DNA of 47,149 bases, taken from assembly GCA_025351825.1 (NCBI GenBank), contig JANXVE010000109.1, positions 1 to 47,149 of the forward strand. The letters are read 5' to 3'. This document shows positions 1 through 8,689 of the stretch, piece after piece. A model generated the notes under the pieces. It ran no database searches. It saw only the letters and a list, made by a program, of their open reading frames with translations, and was not told where the DNA came from. A program made the translations under genes and the position numbers. The stretch is from Chamaesiphon sp. 341R_metabat_111 (GTDB lineage Bacteria; Cyanobacteriota; Cyanobacteriia; Cyanobacteriales; Chamaesiphonaceae). Position 1 is the first letter of the stretch, and each line of letters starts with the position of its first letter.

Positions 1-24
1 CGATCGAATTTCCTCTCACACCCC

Positions 25-1347
25 ATGCAATCCCCCACACTCGACACCCAACATCCGCCAGAACCGAAACTCATTGATGCTTGCGTGCATTGCGGGTTTT
101 GCCTCTCGACTTGCCCTAGTTATCGCGTATTAGGGACAGAGATGGATTCGCCACGGGGGAGAGTCTACATGATGGATGCCCTGAATGAGGGCAAAATCGA
201 ACTCACACCTGCGGTTGTCAGTCATTTCGATAGTTGCCTCGGTTGCTTGGCTTGTACCACCACCTGCCCGTCAGGGGTGCAGTACGATAAACTCATTACG
301 TCGATGCGATCGCAAATTGCCCGCAATCATCCCCGCCCACTCGTCGAACGGCTGTATCGCCAATTTATTTTTGGTTTATTTCCTTATCCCAATCGGCTGC
401 GGTTGCTACTGATTCCGCTATTTGTTTATCAAAAACTGGGCTTGCAGAAACTCGTCAGACAGACAGGGATAGTTGAAAAGATCTCACCTCACTTAGCGGG
501 GATGGAAGCAAATTTACCTGAATTATCCCTAAGTACATTTCAAGATACTCTGCCCGAATTAGTTCCGGCGCAAGGTGTGCAAAGATATCGGGTTGGGATG
601 ATTTTAGGTTGTGTGCAGAAATTGTTTTTCGATCGTGTCAATCAAGCTACAGTCAGAGTGCTGACAGCCAATGGCTGTGAAATAGTCATCCCCCCAGCCC
701 AGGGTTGTTGTGCTGCCTTACCACATCATCAGGGGGAGGAAGAGCAAGCAAAAACGCTTGCTCGACAGATGATCGATAGCTTTGCTCAGACGAATGTAGA
801 TGCAATCATTATCAATGCGGCTGGCTGTGGACACACCCTCAAAGAGTACGGAGAATTGCTCCAAGACGATCCAGATTATGCTCAATTAGCGATCGACTTT
901 TCAGCTAAAGTGAGAGATATTCAGGAATTTCTAGCAGAGATTAAACTCACTACTCCACTATCACCAATCTCTGGCGAACAGCTCACCCTAGTTTATCAAG
1001 ATGCCTGCCATTTATTGCACGGTCAAAAAATCAGCATCCAACCGCGCCAACTGCTCAAACAAATCCCCAATGTCACCCTCACAGAACCCCTAGATGCCGC
1101 ATTATGTTGCGGGAGCGCAGGTGTCTATAATATGCTCCAGCCCGAAACAGCCAACGAACTAGGTACCCTCAAAGTCAAGAACCTAGTCAATACTGGAGCA
1201 ACAATTATCGCCTCTGCTAATCCTGGCTGTACGCTCCAAATCGCCAAACATTTGGAGCTACAAGGACATCAGACTAAAATATTACACCCGATCGAGCTGT
1301 TAGATCTCTCGATTCGTGGCATCAAATTAGCCGATAGTAGTAATTGA
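25..1347 (+). CDS. glcF: Glycolate oxidase iron-sulfur subunit GlcF
   Basis: This 440-residue protein is the electron-transfer subunit of glycolate dehydrogenase, which oxidises photorespiratory glycolate to glyoxylate together with FAD subunits. The N-terminus carries two 4Fe-4S ferredoxin motifs (CVHCGFCLSTCP near residues 21-32 and CLGCLACTTTCP near 71-82). The rest holds two cysteine-rich CCG domains, recognisable by GCCAALPHH (about 234) and ALCCGSAGVYN (about 371). Length and domain order match GlcF. The flavin subunit genes are not in the window. The ATG at 25 has no obvious Shine-Dalgarno sequence, and the first 24 bases give little upstream context. A related heterodisulfide-reductase-like Fe-S protein is the main alternative, but the motif order favours GlcF. 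Confidence 0.9.
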   Translation: MQSPTLDTQHPPEPKLIDACVHCGFCLSTCPSYRVLGTEMDSPRGRVYMMDALNEGKIELTPAVVSHFDSCLGCLACTTTCPSGVQYDKLITSMRSQIARNHPRPLVERLYRQFIFGLFPYPNRLRLLLIPLFVYQKLGLQKLVRQTGIVEKISPHLAGMEANLPELSLSTFQDTLPELVPAQGVQRYRVGMILGCVQKLFFDRVNQATVRVLTANGCEIVIPPAQGCCAALPHHQGEEEQAKTLARQMIDSFAQTNVDAIIINAAGCGHTLKEYGELLQDDPDYAQLAIDFSAKVRDIQEFLAEIKLTTPLSPISGEQLTLVYQDACHLLHGQKISIQPRQLLKQIPNVTLTEPLDAALCCGSAGVYNMLQPETANELGTLKVKNLVNTGATIIASANPGCTLQIAKHLELQGHQTKILHPIELLDLSIRGIKLADSSN

Positions 1348-1365
1348 GTCAAAGCATAGATCTAA

Positions 1366-1426
1366 GGGTACCCACAAGGGGCACCCCTACACAATTAACC
1401 TGTAGGGGTGCCCCTCGTGGGTACCC
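1366..1426. repeat. Long GGGTACCC palindrome between convergent glcF and cydB
   Basis: Arms 1366-1391 and 1401-1426 pair over 26 bp with one mismatch around a 9-base loop. The stem begins GGGTACCC and contains GGGGCACCCCTACA. It lies between two convergent genes, so it may stop transcription from both sides. The same palindrome core recurs near 7086, 20516 and 36745, so it is a member of a dispersed repeat family and not a plain terminator. A tail resembling TTAGTACTAATATT follows it to about 1447. Confidence 0.85.
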
Positions 1427-1490
1427 TGCTAAGGTTAGTACTAATATTTTTAGACTGGTGCAAGATGTGAATATTTAGATACAGCACTAC

Positions 1491-2504
1491 TTATTTACCC
1501 TGAATAGTAGTGACGACTTTCCCTCTGAACACGATGTAGTTGTAAATATTGTAAAAAAGCATAATCGGAATCAATACGCCAACGAAAGTCAGCATAAATA
1601 CCAAAGCACTTGGCGATGCAGCCGCTTGATAAATCGTGATTTGGGTAGGAATAACGTATGGAAATACGATCGATCCCAACCCGATAAAACTGAGTAAGAA
1701 AATCAGCAGTGTCCAGACAAATGGGGTACGTTCTTCTTCTCGATCGATGCTTCTAATCAATAGCCAAATCAACAACACACCTAAAATAGGAATAGTTGCA
1801 AAAATATAAACTAATGGCGCACTAAATAGGCGGGTTCGGGCTGCCTCATACACGATTGGAGTAACGATCGTAATTAATACCGCCCCGATAAATGTCGTAA
1901 TCGCGGCTATTTTAGCAGTCCGAAAGTGAATTTTTTGTAGCTCACCTTCAGTTTTCAAAATTAAGTAAGTAGAGCCAATTAGGACATAGCCTTGAATCAG
2001 TGTCAGGGCAACTAATAACGATCGCCAATCCAGCCAATCCCAGGTAGAACCAATAAAGTGACCATTGACATCGACAGTAATCCCTTCAATCACACTACCG
2101 AGAGCAAAACCTTGGCCTAAAGCGGCAATAAAACTACCGATGCCAAAGGCATAGTTCCACAGTAATTTATTAGTAGAATGCTCCCGAAATTCAAATGCAA
2201 CTGCCCGAAAGATTAGACCAAAAATCATGATGAAAATGGGCATATATAGCGCAGTTAAAATCGTGCCATAAGCTAATGGAAATGCTCCAAATAATGCACC
2301 AGCCATCACAACTAGCCAAGTCTCATTTGCATCCCAAATATTGCCTAAACTAGTCATCAAGATACTCCGCCGCTCTTCATCAGAGCTAGTCAGAGACAGA
2401 ATCCCGACTCCCAGATCGAACCCATCTAGAATCACATATAGAAACAGAAATAGCCCCAAAATCACAAACCAAACTTCCGGTAGAAAATGTAGTAATGCTT
2501 CCAT
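1491..2504 (-). CDS. cydB: Cytochrome bd-type quinol oxidase subunit II (CydB)
   Basis: A 337-residue polytopic membrane protein with eight or nine hydrophobic segments, matching the usual CydB length. The N-terminus reads FVILGLFLFLYVILDGFDLG, the conserved CydB opening, followed by GNIWDANETWLV in the first third. CydB forms the terminal quinol oxidase with CydA, reducing oxygen to water without pumping protons. The ATG at 2504 has a strong Shine-Dalgarno sequence (AAGGAG) that overlaps the cydA stop codon (TAAGGAGATTTCATG), so the two subunits are probably translationally coupled. Cyanobacterial bd oxidases act in thylakoid or cytoplasmic membranes; which one applies here cannot be read from sequence. 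Confidence 0.93.
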   Translation of the reverse strand: MEALLHFLPEVWFVILGLFLFLYVILDGFDLGVGILSLTSSDEERRSILMTSLGNIWDANETWLVVMAGALFGAFPLAYGTILTALYMPIFIMIFGLIFRAVAFEFREHSTNKLLWNYAFGIGSFIAALGQGFALGSVIEGITVDVNGHFIGSTWDWLDWRSLLVALTLIQGYVLIGSTYLILKTEGELQKIHFRTAKIAAITTFIGAVLITIVTPIVYEAARTRLFSAPLVYIFATIPILGVLLIWLLIRSIDREEERTPFVWTLLIFLLSFIGLGSIVFPYVIPTQITIYQAAASPSALVFMLTFVGVLIPIMLFYNIYNYIVFRGKVVTTIQGK

Positions 2505-2516
2505 GAAATCTCCTTA
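2505..2516 (-). promoter_or_regulatory. cydB ribosome binding site overlapping the cydA stop
   Basis: On the minus strand the junction reads TAAGGAGATTTCATG. The cydA stop (TAA) provides the first bases of the AAGGAG Shine-Dalgarno sequence, placed six bases before the cydB ATG. This fixes the cydB start and suggests coupled translation. It is one of few clear Shine-Dalgarno sequences in the window. Confidence 0.8.
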
Positions 2517-3956
2517 TTGCTGGGCTTCTACTGGTCGTCGATCGGGTACTAATTCTCCTGGTTCTGTATTTATAACAAACTGACCATCTAGGCCTGGTAA
2601 TGGTAGCTCCAGATTCGGCCCTTCGCCAATAATTTTGCTAGCAAAATATAGGGTGGTAATTAGTAAGATTGAGTAGACTAATGTGAACAGAATTAGGGTG
2701 GTCAGGACATTACTAGCCGGAAGATTGGAGACACCATCTGCCGTGCGAATTTTGCCATAGAGTACCCACGGTTGTCGTCCCACACAGCGGACGATCCAGC
2801 CAGACTCGATCGCAATATAGCCCAAAGGTGCGGCAAAAACCCACGCTCGCAACAACCATTTTTGGCTACCAATTTCTGTGGGAGAGAGCTTGCCCCGATA
2901 CCATTGCAAAGCACTCCAGAGCATCACGCCAACTAGCAAAAATCCAATCCCGATCATAATTCGGAAGGAGTAGTAAACTAGTCCTACCATCTTTGGTCGA
3001 TCGTCCCGTGCCCACTCATTTAGTCCTGGTACTGGAACCGTTAGATTCTTGCGAAACTCTAGGATATAGCCCAATCCATTGGGGACAGTGAGTTCCCAGG
3101 AGTTACGATTGTTAGCCTCGTCGGGGATTGCCAGGAGACTCCAGTCAGCAGGCTGACCAGCGGGACTACTTTCCCACTTTGATTCCATTGCCGCAAGTTT
3201 CGTCGGCTGATACTTTGCCACCTGTTCGGCACTGAGATGCCCGAGATAAATCTGGAGTGGTGCCACGGCAATTGCGGTTGCGATCGCAATTCTGAGTGAC
3301 AGACTAAAAAAAGCTTGATGACGTTGCTTGAGAATATACCACGCGCTGATCCCCCCAATCAAAAACAGGGATGTTTCTAGGGTCGCTAAAAACATGTGAA
3401 TCACGCTATTAATCATGAAGGGGTTGAGAATCGCCTCAAAGTAATCACTGACGACAAACTTACCATTGAGCATATCGCCGCCAGTGGGAGTCTGTAACCA
3501 CGAGTTTGCGGATACAATCCAGAAGATCGATAGGTTAGCACCAAAAGCCACCATAATCGTCGCAAAGTAGTGAATGAGTGGCGATACTCGACCCCAACCA
3601 AACATCATAATCCCCAGAAAACCCGCTTCGAGCATAAAAGCCATCGAAGCTTCAAATCCCAAAACACTGCCAAAGAAATCACCAACGGCTTCTGAAAAAG
3701 GCCCCCAATTTGTACCGAACTGGAACTCCAGCGGTAGTCCCGTGGCGACCCCAATCCCAAAGTTCAATAAGAACAGCCTCGACCAAAACCGCACATGATA
3801 GTAGTAATTTGGCTGACGGGTTTTTATCCACAGCCCTTCCATAATTACTAAATAAATCGACATCCCAGTGGTCAGGACGGGCCACAGCATATGAAAAATA
3901 GCTGTCAAAGCAAACTGCATTCGAGTGAGGGCAACGGTATTGGAAAAAAAATCCAT
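2514..3956 (-). CDS. cydA: Cytochrome bd-type quinol oxidase subunit I (CydA)
   Basis: The heme-bearing subunit of the bd-type oxidase, 480 residues from the ATG at 3956. Heme-ligand and proton-path features are visible: RMQFALTAIFHMLWP at the start (the first heme ligand His), and FEASMAFMLEAGFLG with the two glutamates eight residues apart. GTNWG and the later membrane helices fit the family. No long insertion is seen in the quinol loop, so this is a short-Q-loop type. An open frame continues upstream to a TTG at 4082 that would add 42 residues, including a lysine/arginine-rich stretch. I reject that extension because CydA begins directly with this helix. About 116 bases separate it from the upstream glycosyltransferase gene, so it may have its own promoter. 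Confidence 0.93.
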   Translation of the reverse strand: MDFFSNTVALTRMQFALTAIFHMLWPVLTTGMSIYLVIMEGLWIKTRQPNYYYHVRFWSRLFLLNFGIGVATGLPLEFQFGTNWGPFSEAVGDFFGSVLGFEASMAFMLEAGFLGIMMFGWGRVSPLIHYFATIMVAFGANLSIFWIVSANSWLQTPTGGDMLNGKFVVSDYFEAILNPFMINSVIHMFLATLETSLFLIGGISAWYILKQRHQAFFSLSLRIAIATAIAVAPLQIYLGHLSAEQVAKYQPTKLAAMESKWESSPAGQPADWSLLAIPDEANNRNSWELTVPNGLGYILEFRKNLTVPVPGLNEWARDDRPKMVGLVYYSFRIMIGIGFLLVGVMLWSALQWYRGKLSPTEIGSQKWLLRAWVFAAPLGYIAIESGWIVRCVGRQPWVLYGKIRTADGVSNLPASNVLTTLILFTLVYSILLITTLYFASKIIGEGPNLELPLPGLDGQFVINTEPGELVPDRRPVEAQQ

Positions 3957-4072
3957 ATCTGACCTGCTAACTAGTTTGTATTTTCGATCTGACTCTCTCT
4001 CATCATAGACAGTTTTGCTCGTAAAAGATTTGAGTAACCTTATCAAGAAAGTACTCTCGCCAAGGAAAAAAA

Positions 4073-5503
4073 TCAGATCCAATTAAAGATCCAAAAATTC
4101 CATAGTCGATCGAATAATGTCGCTCTATCGATCGATAATCCCAAATAAACTGGCATCCAAAATACAAAACTAGCAGCAACACTAAAAATCGTAGTCAAAC
4201 CAGCCACTTGCCACACTCTCGAACTACTTCGCAACCACGAATCGACAAACCAAGCTAACCCCATCATCGCAAATAATACCGCACCCATGTAGTGATAAAT
4301 AAATAGGCAGCGCGTCACTCTCACCCAGGGTAATAAATTAGCAGCATAATTAACTACTACAAATATCGGCACACTGAGATAATTAATATCTAGATCTTGA
4401 ACTGTTGGTAGAGCCTCTTTTTTGATGGTCAATTTGTTATCAATTAGACAGACATTTTTGATGATGAGCCAACCGCAGCCTAAAATTGCTGCAAGTGCAA
4501 ACCACCATAAAACAGGATTGCCCATTGCGTGAACATCGTAATAATAGCCTGGTTGATACTCTTTAAAATAATAGGCAAGCGGACGCATTAATAGGGGCCA
4601 AGTATACCAGTTTGCACAGTAAGGATGAATTTCGGTACCATTACCAACTTTTTCATGGTAGTTGAGAATTGCCAATTGAACATCGATAAAATTCGGGCTG
4701 GGATTTTGAATGAGATGGGGAATCCACAATAAACTATAGGTGACAATCGGGGAAATTATTAAGTTCAGAACAACATGAGCTGTCCGAATCTTTGCTAACC
4801 GATCGAGTAGTGAATTAGTGTAAATTAAATCTGGATTACTAGATTTAACAATTCGCCATATTTTAGCTATTCCGATGAGTCCATAGACACCAATTAAAAA
4901 TGAAAACCCATTCCATTTACAGGCAATTGATGCTCCAAACGATATCCCTGCACCCGCTATTAACAACTGGGAATATCCAATAGTTCTCTTAATAGCTGTT
5001 AATACTAATAACTGACCCAGCAACCCAAAGAAAATTAGAAAAATATTGTTTAAGGCATAGCGAGAATCAACCAAAAATAATCCGTCTAAACTAATAAATA
5101 AAGCAGCTAAGAAGGCATAGCTAATTCGCTGGATTAGCTGATAAGCTAATCCAGCAACTAGTGGCGGAATTAAGGAGCCAAACAATGCATTCATCCAGCG
5201 ATAACTGAAAGTTGAATGTAACGAACTAGCGAGTGTATTTGTAGTGTCTTGACCGATAGGTAATCGATCGCCGATCCAAATCCCGATCGCAATCAGATAT
5301 TGACTCAGTGGTGGATGAGAATTAAAGAATTTTGTATTTGTGAGATAGTTGTTCGCAAATTTAGCATAATAAACTTCATCAAAAACAAGCTCATTAAATC
5401 TGCCCAGTTCCCAAAACCTCAGCGATACTGAAATTACAAAAACAATAATTATGCCCCAGAGTGCCAGCTTTCGATTGCCGACTGTATCTAAATTCACGAC
5501 CAT
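4073..5503 (-). CDS. GT39/PMT-like membrane glycosyltransferase
   Basis: A 476-residue polytopic protein resembling dolichyl-phosphate-mannose-protein mannosyltransferases and related lipid-carrier-dependent glycosyltransferases. After the first membrane helix it has FDEVYYAKFANNYL, with the acidic DE pair expected in the catalytic extracytoplasmic loop, and then SHPPLSQYLIAIG, the HPPL motif of the family. About ten hydrophobic segments follow. The upstream DUF3153 gene ends four bases before this start (TAAATCAATG), so the two are almost certainly co-transcribed. The acceptor protein or lipid is unknown. The family call is firm; the substrate is not. Confidence 0.8.
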   Translation of the reverse strand: MVVNLDTVGNRKLALWGIIIVFVISVSLRFWELGRFNELVFDEVYYAKFANNYLTNTKFFNSHPPLSQYLIAIGIWIGDRLPIGQDTTNTLASSLHSTFSYRWMNALFGSLIPPLVAGLAYQLIQRISYAFLAALFISLDGLFLVDSRYALNNIFLIFFGLLGQLLVLTAIKRTIGYSQLLIAGAGISFGASIACKWNGFSFLIGVYGLIGIAKIWRIVKSSNPDLIYTNSLLDRLAKIRTAHVVLNLIISPIVTYSLLWIPHLIQNPSPNFIDVQLAILNYHEKVGNGTEIHPYCANWYTWPLLMRPLAYYFKEYQPGYYYDVHAMGNPVLWWFALAAILGCGWLIIKNVCLIDNKLTIKKEALPTVQDLDINYLSVPIFVVVNYAANLLPWVRVTRCLFIYHYMGAVLFAMMGLAWFVDSWLRSSSRVWQVAGLTTIFSVAASFVFWMPVYLGLSIDRATLFDRLWNFWIFNWI

Positions 5504-5507
5504 TGAT

Positions 5508-6284
5508 TTATTTAGATTCTAACTGCCAAGGTAGTTGACGGTATTTGAAATAGTAACCACCGCAACTAATTAAGATGATTAGGACTGCGCCAATTCCGAG
5601 GGGATTTGGCAGCCAAAATATGGCATCGAGATGATTTAGTTCACCAGGTTTTAGTTGCCACTGGACTCGATCTTTATTCAGTGCTTTTACACCGACAATA
5701 TTTTTAGTCGCATCACTGTTGCTCACGCCCCAAGGACTTTGGAGACTGAAATTAAGATCCACAAAATTTTGCGCTGCAACAGCAGTTTGTGAATCGCTAG
5801 ATTTCAGTAAACGCAGATCGATGTCATAGATCAATTGATTTCTGACTGCTACTAAAAGGTTGCTTTGATTTATTTGCATGTGAGCGTTAAACGTGGCTCG
5901 TCCCTGCTTTACTGGCGTGGGATTGAAGTATCGATCGATCTTCGAGACTAGTTCCCGAACATTATTAAATGGGATAACGATCTGGAATTCTCGATCGCTA
6001 ATTCGCTCCATTTTACCTTCGGCTTCTTTCGTGCGTCGCTCGATGCTGACGATCCAGGTTTTGACAGCTTGCCTGTCGAAACTCTTTATTTGTTCGCCGA
6101 GTTGGATATGTTCGACAATCTCGCCATAGTTGAGACTAGAAAAATTCACACCAGTATCATACTTGACGCAACCGGATAAACCGATCGCAATGACACAAAA
6201 TAAGATCGCCAATTGTCGATGAATTAGACTCAGACACCAATCGGTAAATCTAACCAGCTTATCTGCGGCAATGATAGTTCTCAT
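5508..6284 (-). CDS. DUF3153-type lipoprotein
   Basis: A 258-residue protein with a hydrophobic N-terminal segment ending in a lipobox (GLSGCVKYD, Cys about residue 39), an extracytoplasmic domain and a C-terminal membrane helix (LGIGAVLIILISCGGYYF) with a short basic tail. This layout and the sequence around the cysteine match the DUF3153 family of cyanobacteria, function unknown. It overlaps nothing and is followed after four bases by the GT39-like gene. It is divergent from nusB, with 92 bases between the two chosen starts. The first twenty-odd residues before the hydrophobic core are longer than in a usual signal peptide, so a downstream start is possible. Confidence 0.75.
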   Translation of the reverse strand: MRTIIAADKLVRFTDWCLSLIHRQLAILFCVIAIGLSGCVKYDTGVNFSSLNYGEIVEHIQLGEQIKSFDRQAVKTWIVSIERRTKEAEGKMERISDREFQIVIPFNNVRELVSKIDRYFNPTPVKQGRATFNAHMQINQSNLLVAVRNQLIYDIDLRLLKSSDSQTAVAAQNFVDLNFSLQSPWGVSNSDATKNIVGVKALNKDRVQWQLKPGELNHLDAIFWLPNPLGIGAVLIILISCGGYYFKYRQLPWQLESK

Positions 6285-6376
6285 AAAAATGTTTGGGAAG
6301 TCCCAGCCAGCTATTCCTGCGTCTAGTCTATCATGCTATAATCAGGGGCTTTGCCACCGCTAATCGACCCTGCTCT

Positions 6377-7036
6377 ATGAAAGCCCAAACCATCGCCCGT
6401 GAGTTAGCTCTGCTAGCTCTACCCCAGTTATCAAAGGCACAGAAGAAGCTAGCGCAAGCACAACCGCGCGAATTGGAGTTGACGCTGGAAGAGATGATGG
6501 TCAAAGCAATCTCGACGCTCAGAGAGGAGACTCAAGAAGCCTTAGAAGCCGCCACAGCAGAGCTACAGCGCAGCAACGATCGACTACTAAACAGTCAAAC
6601 TAGAGCTAGTGACATTGAGGGTGCTAGACTGATGACCACAGAGGCGATCGAATTGGTGCAAGCAGCCATCAATCGGCTGGGACATGCGGTAGAAATGCCA
6701 GAATTAATTAACAATTTCAATCGCCCTGATGTGCGTAACTATGCACTCCAACTATTGGTCAAAGCCACCGCAGAATCAGCCGAAATCGATACACTTCTGA
6801 GTAAAAGTATTGTAGATTGGCAGCTAGGTCGTTTACCAAAGATCGATCGAGATATTCTCAGACTTGCAGTAGCTGAAATCGTCTATCTAGGGTTGGAAGA
6901 AAGAATTGCCATCAACGAAGCAATTGAGCTAGCAAAGCGTTACAGCGATGACCAAGGACGGAAGTTAATCAATGGTGTTCTGCGACGAGTTACCGAGCAA
7001 CTAAAGCCAGGTGTAAAAGTCGAAAGTTACGAGTAA
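6377..7036 (+). CDS. nusB: Transcription antitermination factor NusB
   Basis: From the ATG at 6377 the protein has 219 residues, beginning MKAQTIARELALLALPQL, the usual cyanobacterial NusB opening. The C-terminal all-helical RNA/NusE-binding region is clear: LPKIDRDILRLAVAEIVYL, followed by INEAIELAKRYSDDQGRKLINGVL. NusB with NusE binds boxA RNA and promotes rRNA antitermination. An in-frame start at 6293 would add 28 residues with no NusB similarity and lies in the likely promoter region, so it was not used. nusB followed by ftsY and a PP2C gene is an order I recall from other cyanobacteria. Confidence 0.9.
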   Translation: MKAQTIARELALLALPQLSKAQKKLAQAQPRELELTLEEMMVKAISTLREETQEALEAATAELQRSNDRLLNSQTRASDIEGARLMTTEAIELVQAAINRLGHAVEMPELINNFNRPDVRNYALQLLVKATAESAEIDTLLSKSIVDWQLGRLPKIDRDILRLAVAEIVYLGLEERIAINEAIELAKRYSDDQGRKLINGVLRRVTEQLKPGVKVESYE

Positions 7037-7085
7037 ACTTACATCTTGCCCCAATGCATAGAGACTATTACTAAGCGCAGATTTT

Positions 7086-7158
7086 AGGGTACCCGTAAAG
7101 GGCACCCTGGATCTACGGTTAGCACTCCCAACGCTCAACTCCCCGCTCCCCCTTTCTA
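7086..7158. repeat. GGGTACCC/GGGCACCC repeat plus pyrimidine heptads upstream of ftsY
   Basis: At 7086-7108 lies GGGTACCCGTAAAGGGCACC, followed by the tail CTGGATCTACGGTTAGCACT. The same tail with small changes follows the copies at 19405 and 20516. From about 7132 to 7158 the DNA turns into CTCCCC-type pyrimidine runs. Both are repeat classes found elsewhere in this window. They lie between nusB and ftsY, so transcript read-through here would carry a hairpin. Confidence 0.75.
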
Positions 7159-7192
7159 AGCAAATAAAATAACTCACAACTCATCACCCATT

Positions 7193-8677
7193 ATGGTTTT
7201 CGATTGGTTTCGTCGGAAGTTTGATCGACCTGAATCTGAATCTGAGGCAGTTACCGATACCGAGGAGATAACAGAACCTGTTGTCGAGGAAGAGGCAGAA
7301 ATTGTTGTCGCAGCAGAGCCAGAAACAGCTAGCGCGGAAGTTGCGACTGATTATTTAGCTTGGGCAAAAGCAGCCTATCAAAATATTCAGCAACAGGAAT
7401 TGGCGGCTGTCGCGGTAGTGGAACCAGAAGCGGAGCCAGTAACAGCAGCAACCATCGATGAGTCAGAAGTCGAGATAGCTAGCGCGACGATTGAACCAGA
7501 TCTATCAGTATCTGACAGCGAACCTGAGCTAGTTGATGAGCCGGAAGACACCTCAGTAGCCGAACAGACTCTGCCGATTTGGGCACGAGATGACCGTCAG
7601 CAGCGATTGGAACAGCTCAAGGCTACGGCAATCGAAACCGAAGCACCAGGGTTACCAGCGGCGGATATCGAGCTAGATGATGATTTCCTCTGGTCGGCAA
7701 AAGTGCTAGCCGATCGAGGACGGACACCAGAGCAAGTATCATTAGACGAGATCAATTGGCTCAAAAAACTCCGCCAGGGGTTGGACAAAACTCGAAGAGG
7801 ATTTGTCAATCAACTCAAAGCCCTGATTGGTCAAGGCCCACTCAACGCCGATGCGGTAGAATCGATCGAGACTTTATTACTTCAAGCTGATGTCGGGGTT
7901 GAAGCAACTGATTATGTGATTGAAACCTTGCAGGCAAAACTCCGCCAGGAATCTTTACCACCAGACGAAGCGGTGGCTTATCTCAAGCAGATCTTATGTG
8001 ATTTACTCGACAAGCCGTTCCAATCGAATTACCGTGCTGAATTTTTACCTGCACGAGATGAACTGAATATCTGGCTGCTAGTTGGAGTCAATGGAGTTGG
8101 TAAAACTACTACTATTGGCAAACTCGCTCACATGACCAAATCATCGGGTTACAAATGTCTAATTGCGGCTGGAGATACCTTCCGCGCCGCCGCTGTCGAA
8201 CAGGTAAAAGTTTGGGGAGATCGAAGTGGGATTGAAGTCATCGCCAATCCAGGTCAAAATACCGATCCCGCTGCCGTTGTTTATGACGCAATTAGTGCAG
8301 CCGTTGCGCGAGGAACTGAGTTACTACTCGTCGATACTGCCGGAAGATTGCAAAACAAAAAAAATCTGATGGATGAGTTGAGTAAAGTCCGCCGAATTAT
8401 CGATAAACAAGCAAATGGTGCCCAAGTTGAATCTTTATTGGTACTTGATGCTACTCTAGGACAGAATGGCTTGCGTCAGGCTCAAGTATTTGCCGAAGCT
8501 GCTAAGTTAAGTGGCGTGGTATTGACGAAGCTCGATGGTACTGCCAAAGGTGGTGTTGCCCTAGCCGTAGTTCAGCAACTTGGTTTACCGATTCGGTTCA
8601 TTGGTGCTGGCGAAGGAATCGAAGATTTACGACCATTTTCTAGCTATGAATTTGTCGAAGCGTTATTAAGTGGTTAG
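7193..8677 (+). CDS. ftsY: Signal recognition particle receptor FtsY
   Basis: A 494-residue SRP GTPase that docks the ribosome-SRP complex at the membrane. The first 150 or so residues form an acidic region (many Glu, Asp, Ala and Val), typical of the A domain of cyanobacterial and E. coli FtsY. The NG domain follows, with P-loop GVNGVGKTTTIGKLA (about 302-316), DTFRAAAVEQ, DTAGRLQNKKNLM and the G4/G5 region TKLDGTAKGGVAL. The start MVFDWFRRKFDRP is the usual short amphipathic FtsY N-terminus. The next gene begins 12 bases after the stop, indicating an operon. Confidence 0.95.
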   Translation: MVFDWFRRKFDRPESESEAVTDTEEITEPVVEEEAEIVVAAEPETASAEVATDYLAWAKAAYQNIQQQELAAVAVVEPEAEPVTAATIDESEVEIASATIEPDLSVSDSEPELVDEPEDTSVAEQTLPIWARDDRQQRLEQLKATAIETEAPGLPAADIELDDDFLWSAKVLADRGRTPEQVSLDEINWLKKLRQGLDKTRRGFVNQLKALIGQGPLNADAVESIETLLLQADVGVEATDYVIETLQAKLRQESLPPDEAVAYLKQILCDLLDKPFQSNYRAEFLPARDELNIWLLVGVNGVGKTTTIGKLAHMTKSSGYKCLIAAGDTFRAAAVEQVKVWGDRSGIEVIANPGQNTDPAAVVYDAISAAVARGTELLLVDTAGRLQNKKNLMDELSKVRRIIDKQANGAQVESLLVLDATLGQNGLRQAQVFAEAAKLSGVVLTKLDGTAKGGVALAVVQQLGLPIRFIGAGEGIEDLRPFSSYEFVEALLSG

Positions 8678-8689
8678 GCATTACCCCGT

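Noticed and set aside
3957-4082. 42-residue N-terminal extension of CydA from a TTG start
   Set aside because: CydA proteins begin at the chosen Met with the first helix. The extension would overlap the preceding gene by ten bases and is not hydrophobic or conserved.
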